Shown here in pieces: positions 57,925-64,000 of a stretch of DNA of 64,000 bases. The DNA is from Nitrospinia bacterium (GTDB lineage: Bacteria > Nitrospinota > Nitrospinia > Nitrospinales > JAJDAT01), in the NCBI GenBank assembly GCA_029261715.1, contig JAJDAT010000001.1, positions 62,001 through 126,000 on the forward strand, given 5' to 3'. The translations under genes were made by a program, and so were the position numbers. Below the pieces are notes generated by a model that was not told the origin of the DNA, did no database searches, and saw nothing but the letters and a program-made list of their open reading frames with translations. Numbering within the stretch: position 1 is the stretch's first letter; the number at the start of each line of letters is the position of its first letter.

Positions 57925-59199
57925 ATGTCCTACGAACTATTTATCAGCCTCAGGCACCTGCGTCACCGGAAAAGCCAAAAGTTCATTTCTCTCATTACAT
58001 GGATTTCCATAGGAGGAGTGGCCGTTGGCGTTATGGCTTTAATAATAGTAATTGCCGTCATGTCCGGTTTTGGAAAAGATTTAAGAGATAAGATACTTGG
58101 AACCAACAGCCATATCGTGGTCAGTAACCTGACTGGCGGCGGGATAACAGCCTATAAAGAATTAATAAAAGAAATCGAAACCGTAAAAGGCGTTAAGTCC
58201 GCAGGGCCATTTATTTTAAGCCAAGTGATGCTCACCCGTGGCGAACGAGTGGCCGGCGTTGTCATTCGCGGAATCGATCCTGAAATAGAATCAAAAGTAT
58301 CCGATTTACAAAACAATCTAGTCGACGGTAAGCTCACCTATTTAGCAAATCCGCCAATTGTCGAAGGAAAAACCGGCAAAAGCCGAGCGGGAATTATTTT
58401 AGGTCGTGAACTGGCAAGATCATTAGGCGCCTATCCCGGCGATACAGTTTCCATGGTCTCGCCCGTCGCCCGCATGACCCCATTGGGCTTAATCCCAAAA
58501 CTAAAAATGTTTCAAGTCGTTGGGCTTTTTGATTCCGGCATGTACGAATACGATTCAAACCTGGGATTTATTGATCTAGACGCTAGCCAAAAGTTTTTTG
58601 GAATGAAAGGACAAGCCACAGGAATTGAAATCCGAATTCATGAAATTGACGACGCCGCAATAATTGGAGAAACCATTAAAGATAAATTAGGTTTCCCTTA
58701 TCACGCTCGCGATTGGATGAGCATGAATAGAAACTTATTTTCCGCTCTTAAAATGGAAAAAGTCGTCATGTTCATTATTTTAGTTCTCATCATTCTAGTG
58801 GCCGCATTCAATATCATAAGTACATTGTTTATGGTGGTCATGGACAAAACAAAAGACATAGCCATCTTGAAATCGATGGGCGCCAGCCGAAAAAGCATCA
58901 TGAGAGTTTTTAGCTATCAAGGATTAATCGTTGGGCTATCCGGCACCTTTCTTGGCTGTGTTGGCGGGTTCACCGTCGTTCCAAATTTAAACGAAATTGT
59001 CTCTTTTTTAGAAAGCGTTTTAGGAATCGATATCTTTCCTAAAGACGTTTATTACCTCAGCAAACTCCCATCAGATATACAATACTTCGATTCTATCCTT
59101 ATTGTAATATTCTCTATAGCTATTTGCTACGTTGCCTCTCTTTATCCCGCTTGGCGCGCTTCTAAGTTAGACCCTGTAGACGGTCTCCGCTATGAATAA
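57925..59199 (+). CDS. lolC: Lipoprotein-releasing ABC permease LolC/LolE family
   Basis: A 424-aa MacB/LolCE-type permease. TM1 lies in 'KSQKFISLITWISIGGVAVG' (about residues 16-48), followed by a ~220-residue periplasmic domain and three C-terminal TM segments ('MFIILVLIILVAAFNIIST' and two more). 'KTKDIAILKSMGASRKSIMR' is the usual coupling helix. With LolD it extracts lipoproteins from the inner membrane and passes them to LolA. Only one permease gene is visible, so it may act as a homodimer (LolF-like use). It overlaps lolD by 8 bases. Confidence 0.93.
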   Translation: MSYELFISLRHLRHRKSQKFISLITWISIGGVAVGVMALIIVIAVMSGFGKDLRDKILGTNSHIVVSNLTGGGITAYKELIKEIETVKGVKSAGPFILSQVMLTRGERVAGVVIRGIDPEIESKVSDLQNNLVDGKLTYLANPPIVEGKTGKSRAGIILGRELARSLGAYPGDTVSMVSPVARMTPLGLIPKLKMFQVVGLFDSGMYEYDSNLGFIDLDASQKFFGMKGQATGIEIRIHEIDDAAIIGETIKDKLGFPYHARDWMSMNRNLFSALKMEKVVMFIILVLIILVAAFNIISTLFMVVMDKTKDIAILKSMGASRKSIMRVFSYQGLIVGLSGTFLGCVGGFTVVPNLNEIVSFLESVLGIDIFPKDVYYLSKLPSDIQYFDSILIVIFSIAICYVASLYPAWRASKLDPVDGLRYE

Positions 59200-59902
59200 T
59201 TCGTCAGAACAAAACGAAAAGATTCTACAAGCTATAGAAGTTTGTAAAACTTACAAAGACGTTAAAAACCCTCTGCAAGTTCTTCGCGAAACCGCTATGT
59301 ACATAAACCGAGGGGAACTCCTCGGAATCATCGGAGCTTCCGGCGTTGGTAAAAGCACACTCCTTCATATTCTAGGCGGTTTGGACAAACCCGATAACGG
59401 AAGAGTTTTATTTAACGACAAGGATATATACGCTCAAACGCCAGAGTTTCTCGACCAATTTCGCAACAAAAATATAGGTTTTGTCTTCCAGTTTTTCAAT
59501 TTATTGCCAGAGTTCAACGTGCTGGAAAACGTTTTATTTCCTTCCCTGATAGGCAATAGAGATAAAACCAAAGCGACCGAAAGAGCCAAGATGCTATTAA
59601 ACGAAGTTGGACTCATCGGACGTTTGGATCATAAACCCGGCGAGCTTTCCGGAGGAGAAACCCAACGTGTCGCCTTGGCGCGAGCATTAATCAACGAACC
59701 TAATATGGTCCTTGCCGATGAACCCACAGGGAATCTTGACTCTAAATCTAGCGACAAATTATTAGACTTGATAAGGGAATTGAACAAAAAAACGGGACAA
59801 ACTTTTGTCATCGTTACGCATAGCCACAAAATTGCGCGTTCATTAGACCGAGTCCTGGAGCTTGCAGACGGCAAAATTAATAAAGTAGAAAACGATCTTT
59901 AA
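59192..59902 (+). CDS. lolD: Lipoprotein-releasing ABC ATPase LolD
   Basis: A 236-aa ABC ATPase. Walker A 'GASGVGKSTLLHILGGLDKP' (about residues 46-65), Q-loop 'FVFQFFNLLPEFNVLENV', signature 'ELSGGETQRVALARAL' (about 151-166), Walker B 'MVLADEPTGNLD' and H-loop 'VTHSH'. The Q-loop wording is typical of LolD/MacB-type ATPases. Its start is inside the end of lolC (ATGAATAA), which implies coupled translation. Confidence 0.95.
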   Translation: MNNSSEQNEKILQAIEVCKTYKDVKNPLQVLRETAMYINRGELLGIIGASGVGKSTLLHILGGLDKPDNGRVLFNDKDIYAQTPEFLDQFRNKNIGFVFQFFNLLPEFNVLENVLFPSLIGNRDKTKATERAKMLLNEVGLIGRLDHKPGELSGGETQRVALARALINEPNMVLADEPTGNLDSKSSDKLLDLIRELNKKTGQTFVIVTHSHKIARSLDRVLELADGKINKVENDL

Positions 59903-60020
59903 TCATCCCTACCAACTAACTCTATCCCCTCGACCGATTAGATAAAAATTTCTATAATAAACTCCATACTAGCAAGTAAGCGGTAATACTTTTTAGTATA
60001 TATAAAAGGAGATTAAACAA

Positions 60021-60461
60021 ATGGAACAACGCGTAAGTATCATTACCCTTGGCGTATCTGATCTCAAAAAGTCTAGAGCGTTTTACGATGCGTTAGGTTG
60101 GAAAGTCGCATCGGAAGACCAAGCGGAAGAAATTGTAGCGTATGACTTACAGAATATGACTTTAGCGCTGTATCCGTTGAACAAACTAGCCGAAGACGCC
60201 AAAATTCCCGTCGAGCGAACTGGTTACTCCACCATCACGATTGCCTATAATGTAAACTCTGAAGCCGAAGTCAATGAGACACTAGAAGAAGTTCAAAAAG
60301 CTGGAGGTAAACTCATTAAATCAGCGGAAAAAGTTTTTTGGGGAGGTTACTCAGGTTATTTTTCAGACCCAGACGGAAACTTATGGGAGGTAGCGTATAA
60401 CCCCTTTGCGCCGCTAGGACCAAAAGGCGAGTTTCAATGGGGCGGCGTTCAGCAAAGCTGA
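60021..60461 (+). CDS. VOC (glyoxalase/bleomycin-resistance) superfamily protein
   Basis: A 146-aa protein with two beta-alpha-beta-beta-beta modules: 'SIITLGVSDLKKSRAFYDAL' at the start and 'GYSGYFSDPDGNLWEVAYNP' near residues 113-132. These place the metal-binding residues of VOC enzymes. The family covers glyoxalases, dioxygenases and resistance proteins, so the substrate cannot be told. The RBS AAAAGGAGA is strong. It stands between lolD and the convergent FliM-peptide paralogs. Confidence 0.88.
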   Translation: MEQRVSIITLGVSDLKKSRAFYDALGWKVASEDQAEEIVAYDLQNMTLALYPLNKLAEDAKIPVERTGYSTITIAYNVNSEAEVNETLEEVQKAGGKLIKSAEKVFWGGYSGYFSDPDGNLWEVAYNPFAPLGPKGEFQWGGVQQS

Positions 60462-60465
60462 GCGA

Positions 60466-60837
60466 CTATCGCAAAGCCAAAGAACCGTAACTTGGCACAG
60501 GCACCATCCTACCGGCTCGGGCAGTACTTAAAACAAGATTCACCATAGAATCATAATCTCTTCGTCTTTGCTCGAAAAAATCAATTGCCTCTTTATTGAT
60601 TCGTTTGGTTTGCTTTATATTATCAACCGTTTGCTTATGAAGTTTAATCAGTTGAGACTCCTTGCTTTGCAACCTGGAGTAATGCATTCCAGCTCTTCTT
60701 CGCGAATCGGTAATAAACTGCCGAAATGTCTTTAAAGGCTCTAAAGGACCAGATGCGGGAGAATCTTGGGAAATAGGCGCATCTTCTACTCTTTTCGAGT
60801 TTAAAAGAGCGTCTACCTCAGTTTGACTCATATCCAT
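60466..60837 (-). CDS. Small protein with FliM/FliN-like N-terminal peptide, paralog 1
   Basis: A 123-aa protein beginning 'MDMSQTEVDALLNSKRVED', which matches the 'LSQ.EIDALL' start of FliM/FliN, the segment that binds CheY-P in FliM. A Pro-rich linker ('SGPLEPLKTFR'), a basic helical central part ('LIKLHKQTV..I', 'KEAIDFFEQRRRDYDSMVNL') and a conserved tail 'GRMVPVPSYGSLAL' follow. No FliM core or SpoA domain is present. Two paralogs lie upstream at 61291 and 62144. A role around CheY or the flagellar switch is suggested by the peptide only. Confidence 0.75.
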   Translation of the reverse strand: MDMSQTEVDALLNSKRVEDAPISQDSPASGPLEPLKTFRQFITDSRRRAGMHYSRLQSKESQLIKLHKQTVDNIKQTKRINKEAIDFFEQRRRDYDSMVNLVLSTARAGRMVPVPSYGSLALR

Positions 60838-61290
60838 GATTATTCGCTCTCCGATTTTTTTAAAAGCTTAATTAGTAGCTGTCGAGCTTCTTATAACTTA
60901 AAAAAATTCTATCCTAAATTTTTCTCAAAATCTAATATTTAAATGTAAACTTTTAGTAACAATTGTTTATCTGTGATAACAGTAAACCCTTTTTAATCAA
61001 GGGGCTGCGGCTTATCGGAACAAAAACGAATTATCGGAACTCTGGCTGAGTTAGACAATGGCAAGCTTCTTGTTTTAGTCAAAAATAAAGCTAACTCCTT
61101 TCATACTTTTAATAAAATTCCAGGCATTTTTCTAATTTTTTTTCATCGAAAAATTATAAAAAGCTCAATAATTAAATTAAAAACATGGATTATGAAACTT
61201 AATAAAGAAATAGGATTGCAGAACGGATTCGATTTAAGCGGAGAAAAGTTTTAAAAACTTTATCGGTGGGAAACTTATAGAAGGTATTTT
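60838..61290. other. Intergenic region between FliM-peptide paralogs 1 and 2
   Basis: The 453-bp gap carries the conserved upstream block at 60931-60966 for paralog 1. I see no ORF or structured RNA in the rest. Confidence 0.45.
60931..60966 (-). promoter_or_regulatory. Conserved upstream block of paralog 1
   Basis: A 36-base stretch is shared with 61757-61792 with a single difference. On the minus strand it reads GTTACTAAAAGTTTACATTT in its centre. A looser match (GTGACGAAAAAGTTAC) lies upstream of paralog 3. The TAAAAGTTT is close to the -35 of flagellar sigma28 promoters, but the -10 match is poor. It is likely a shared promoter or operator. Confidence 0.55.
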
Positions 61291-61665
61291 TTATAATTGC
61301 TTCAATGCTAACGAACCAAAGCTTGGAATAGGAACCATTCTTCCCAAGTGAATATTTTTCAACATATAATTTATCATTGCTTCATAGTCTTTTCTTCTTT
61401 GTTTAAAAAAATCTAACGCGTCTTTATTAATTTGTCGAGTGTCTTTTATAGTATTTACCGTTTGCTTATGAAGCTTAATTAGTTGCAATTCTTTATCTCT
61501 TAGCCGATGTAAGTGCTTTCCAATTTTTTTGCGAGTTTCGTCAATAAACTTACGAAACGTTTTTAAAGGCTCCAACGGACACGCCAAAGGAGAACTGTCG
61601 GAAATAGCATCCTCTACCCTTTGGGATTTAAAAAGTGCGTCAACATCATTTTGACTCATTTCCAT
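61291..61665 (-). CDS. Small protein with FliM/FliN-like N-terminal peptide, paralog 2
   Basis: A 124-aa paralog starting 'MEMSQNDVDALFKSQRVED', then 'PLEPLKTFRKFIDETRKKIG', 'LIKLHKQTVNTIKDTRQINK' and 'DALDFFKQRRKDYEAMINYM', ending 'GRMVPIPSFGSLALKQL'. Both the N-terminal peptide and the C-terminal 'P.FGS' tail are conserved with paralogs 1 and 3, while the linker varies. Each paralog has its own upstream region, so they are not one operon. Confidence 0.75.
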   Translation of the reverse strand: MEMSQNDVDALFKSQRVEDAISDSSPLACPLEPLKTFRKFIDETRKKIGKHLHRLRDKELQLIKLHKQTVNTIKDTRQINKDALDFFKQRRKDYEAMINYMLKNIHLGRMVPIPSFGSLALKQL

Positions 61666-61756
61666 AATCTTGAATCTCCATTAGTTTAACTTATAAAACG
61701 TAACTATCGACCATCCGTTAAGTTTTGAAGAAGTCTAATGGAAACTTTAGTGGAAA

Positions 61757-61792
61757 TCTAATGTTTAAATGTAAACTTTTAGTAACAATTGT
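61757..61792 (-). promoter_or_regulatory. Conserved upstream block of paralog 2
   Basis: It is identical to 60931-60966 except for one base. It lies about 95 bases upstream of the start codon, the same distance as for paralog 1, so it was duplicated with the gene and kept. Confidence 0.55.
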
Positions 61793-62007
61793 AGCAAAAA
61801 GTTAAAATTTCTGAACTCGAAACAAACTGCTGAAAAACAGCAATCAAGCTTAAAACTATGTAGTTCCAGAAAATTCCCAAAATAAACAGTCATTATGGTT
61901 ATCTATAAAAATAAATACGAAGTTAGATATCTTAAGGTAAGAAACTAGTGGAATGAATGAGTTTGTTTATAGAGAATGTCCTATCATCTCTTAAAACGCA
62001 CAACTCC

Positions 62008-62066
62008 ACATGTCATCTTGAACCGAACCTTTAGATTCGACGAAAGATCACGCCTCGATTCAATAA
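62008..62066 (-). repeat. Dispersed REP-like repeat, copy 4 (inverted)
   Basis: Read on the minus strand it has AATCGAGGCGTGATCTTTC, a GAATCTAAAGGTTC core and CAAGATGACATG. It is the most diverged copy and the only inverted one. Confidence 0.7.
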
Positions 62067-62143
62067 ATCGCTACCTTCAATTTTTTATAGTTTTTGAAAC
62101 GGAAATTGTAAAACGGATATGGGGCTGGAGGGAATGTTTTAAA

Positions 62144-62512
62144 TTACTTTAGAATGGTGGATCCAAAACTTGGCACTTTGATAATACGCCCGGCCCTGGC
62201 CCCTTTTAGGACTAAATTGATCATAGCTTCGTAGTCCCTTTTTCTTTCTTCAAAGAATTCGATAGCCTCTTTTGGAATTTTACGTGTTTGTTGGATTTTG
62301 GTAACAGTTTGCTTATGGAGACTAATGATTTGAGATTCCTTATCCTTTACCCGTGGGTAGTGATCGCCTAACCTTGTGCGCGTTTCATCAATAAATGCGC
62401 GGAAGGTTCTCAATGGCTCTAAGGGATTAGCTAAGGGAGTGTCATCGGGGACAGCTTCGTCTATCCGCTGTTGATTAAATAACGCATCTACATCATTCTG
62501 GCTAAGTTCCAT
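62144..62512 (-). CDS. Small protein with FliM/FliN-like N-terminal peptide, paralog 3
   Basis: A 122-aa paralog starting 'MELSQNDVDALFNQQRIDE', the copy closest to the FliM consensus (LSQ..VDALF). It continues with 'PLEPLRTFRAFIDETRTRLG', 'IISLHKQTVTKIQQTRKIPK' and 'AIEFFEERKRDYEAMINLVL', and ends 'GRIIKVPSFGSTILK'. It may be the ancestral copy. Its upstream region shares only a loose version of the block found before the other two. Confidence 0.75.
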   Translation of the reverse strand: MELSQNDVDALFNQQRIDEAVPDDTPLANPLEPLRTFRAFIDETRTRLGDHYPRVKDKESQIISLHKQTVTKIQQTRKIPKEAIEFFEERKRDYEAMINLVLKGARAGRIIKVPSFGSTILK

Positions 62513-63022
62513 GGCCTCGATTCATTCGATTTTATAATAATATCAATTAGTATATTCAAAAATGCCTACAAAGCAAAGTAACTTTTTCGTCACAATAGGT
62601 TTAAAATCAATATTTTAAGGTACTTTTGACGACCAACTGACTATTGTTAAGGTGATATTAGTCGTTATTTAGCGGGGCAATCTAAAATTTATTCATGCTC
62701 ATATTATAAATTAGGTCTACCAAATATGCATATAAATAAACATTGTCAAAGTGAAAACCATTGAAAAGCGGCCATAAAAACCGAACTCGATCCACATATC
62801 CTAGCTTGTAAACATACTTGCTATTTGTCTTTATAAAATAAAAAACCTTACGTAAGGATCGCTTTGATTCCAAAAAACCCTATCTTTCTTCTCTCTTTTT
62901 CTCTGGAATTCGGAGCTTGCCCTGAGGCACTCGAAGGATCCGACTTAGCAGTTTCACAAAAGCGGCGTTATCCTTTATAATACCCTTCCTTTTTAAACAA
63001 TTAATCGACAATAAAACAAAAT
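62513..63022. other. Divergent intergenic region
   Basis: The 510-bp gap separates paralog 3 (minus) from the STAND ATPase gene (plus). Minus-strand frames at 62682-62873 and 62880-63089 have no domain or RBS and I do not call them. The promoter at 62953-62981 is listed separately. Confidence 0.45.
62953..62981 (+). promoter_or_regulatory. Sigma70-type promoter of the STAND ATPase gene
   Basis: TTCACA at 62953-62958, a 17-base spacer and a perfect TATAAT at 62976-62981. The predicted transcript starts near 62988, 35 bases before the ATG. Confidence 0.65.
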
Positions 63023-64000
63023 ATGGAATCTGAAGCTCCCCAAGAAGAACCTGAAGCTGGCGGGTTGTCGCTAAACTTTGCCTTTGCAACCGCGTCGCTG
63101 TTTGCCAGAATCGATCAATTCATTGGTCGCGATGACGCTATCGCTGAAGTTGAAAAATGCTTCCTGTCAGATCAAAGAATCGTTGGATTCGACGGTATTG
63201 GCGGAATGGGCAAAACCTTTGCCGCCGTTAAAATCGCCCAAAATTTACTCGATACCGAGCAAACCGATTTAAAAGTAGAAAAAGTATTTTTCATCGACGG
63301 TCGCGACGGACTGGGAGCCACGTTTCATTCCTTCTTGGGACAATTCATTCAAGTTTGCGAACTCTATAACGAACTCAAGCTGACCAAAATATTTTTTGAT
63401 AAAGACGACTCACCGCAAGAAGTCGCCGTAGAATTGATCAAATATTTACACGAACGCAATATTTTATTCGTCTTTGACAACTTGGAATCGTGGCTCGACG
63501 AGGATGGTAGTTTCAAAGATTGGCAGTTATACGAATTCTTTTTTAACTTGGTTCAAATGAGCGAAGGTAATTTAAAATTCCTGCTAACTTCTCGGCAACG
63601 GTTTTCTTTCAACTCCTACGAAGCCGACACCCAGGACCCACGCTGGATTTCGCTCAAGCCCTTTTCAGTGGACGAACGGCTGGCCGCTTTAAACCAACAT
63701 CCTGATCTTAGCGAGCAACCTCCCGCTGATAAAATGAAAATCGTTCATGACATTGGAGAGCATCCTTACGAAATCGGGTTACTGGCTAAAGATCAAGGCG
63801 TCCCCAGCACACGAGCGGCGGAAATTAACGGGAAACGCGAAGAGACTGGCGACTTTGTAGCGCTGGAGCATTATCTCGGTCAGCTATCAGAAGATGAGTT
63901 GGAACTGCTGCAAATTCGAGCCATATTTCGAAAAGAACATTTGAATAAAAAATTAACCGAACTCTTCTGGGGGTTTCAAAGGAAAAAAGCCGGCAAACCT
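63023..64000 (+). CDS. STAND/NB-ARC-like NTPase (3' end beyond window)
   Basis: The frame runs open from the ATG at 63023 to the window end (326 codons). A Glu-rich start leads to 'FIGRDDAIAEVEK', Walker A 'GIGGMGKTF' (about residues 62-70) and Walker B 'ILFVFDNLESW' (about 148-158). The sensor-1-like Arg lies in 'FLLTSRQRF' and a helical winged-helix-like region follows. This is the NB-ARC/STAND switch architecture used in bacterial signalling and in Avs-type defence. The missing C-terminus, probably TPR or other repeats, would show which. The first 35 residues carry no recognisable effector domain. Confidence 0.85.
   Translation, partial: MESEAPQEEPEAGGLSLNFAFATASLFARIDQFIGRDDAIAEVEKCFLSDQRIVGFDGIGGMGKTFAAVKIAQNLLDTEQTDLKVEKVFFIDGRDGLGATFHSFLGQFIQVCELYNELKLTKIFFDKDDSPQEVAVELIKYLHERNILFVFDNLESWLDEDGSFKDWQLYEFFFNLVQMSEGNLKFLLTSRQRFSFNSYEADTQDPRWISLKPFSVDERLAALNQHPDLSEQPPADKMKIVHDIGEHPYEIGLLAKDQGVPSTRAAEINGKREETGDFVALEHYLGQLSEDELELLQIRAIFRKEHLNKKLTELFWGFQRKKAGKP

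Larger units (their letters stand above)
61666..62143. other. Intergenic region between paralogs 2 and 3
   Basis: The 478-bp gap holds the conserved upstream block of paralog 2 (61757-61792) and a diverged, inverted copy of the dispersed repeat (62008-62066). No ORF is supported. Confidence 0.5.

Noticed and set aside
62880-63089. 69-codon minus-strand ORF
   Set aside because: It covers the promoter and first codons of the STAND gene and looks like an antisense shadow.

Overview
The window is AT-rich chromosomal DNA from a Gram-negative bacterium. The Lol lipoprotein-export genes, a ZapA/ZapB-like pair, RNase R, a 6S RNA next to ygfA, chemotaxis genes and many large sensor kinases support this. 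The order zapB-like, zapA, (ssrS), ygfA, rny, ymdB, lysS, lolC, lolD fits a deltaproteobacterial or Nitrospinota-like lineage. That placement is an inference from gene order; I could not test it.

Layout. 1-2.6 kb: the 3' part of a protoglobin-PsiE fusion, a small Gly-rich membrane protein and a secreted Sel1-repeat protein. 2.7-5.2 kb: a Cache-domain chemoreceptor. 5.9-7.0 kb: a lone TIR-like 'SHRW' protein. 7.3-20.4 kb: a minus-strand operon resembling type VI secretion cargo islands. It holds a DUF4123-type adaptor, a protein with two CEKC motifs, a 276-aa protein, a 3,023-aa protein with about 17 tandem Calx-beta/Ig-like units, and two further small genes. 21.0-27.8 kb: cheR and two hybrid histidine kinases. 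29.2-32.3 kb: a TIR-domain protein and an NSS transporter, bracketed by a 124-nt direct repeat and followed by a dead pentapeptide-repeat gene. 33.3-36.0 kb: a GH38-like glycosidase. 36.5-40.1 kb: a TPR-methyltransferase and rnr.

40.3-60 kb is a conserved housekeeping block that has been opened up. Between zapA and the 6S RNA lie about 11 kb of added genes. First come phnDCE, followed by a second, truncated copy of the zapA 3' end. Next is a 6-kb module bracketed by an intact and a decayed copy of a small ORF. The module holds a phosphopantetheinyl transferase; a small acidic protein, an XRE regulator and an ImmA/IrrE peptidase fused to a chagasin-like inhibitor; a papain-like protease; a thymidylate-synthase-like enzyme; a two-domain MazG-like enzyme; and a convergent gene of the 5-hmdU-DNA-kinase-helical / thymine-hypermodification family. 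An HDOD gene and a 306-bp MITE-like element complete the insert. After the 6S RNA the block resumes with ygfA, rny, ymdB, lysS, lolC and lolD. The leaders of ymdB and lolC share a structured element with two mutually exclusive pairings.

60-64 kb: a VOC protein, three paralogous small proteins that start with a FliM/FliN-like 'SQxxVDALx' peptide, and the start of a STAND ATPase cut by the window end.

The best candidate for an undescribed system is the 44.9-50.1 kb module. It joins genes typical of phage thymine hypermodification to a protease/protease-inhibitor pair under an XRE/ImmA switch. A recurring theme is that three gene cassettes are each bracketed by direct duplications of flanking sequence.
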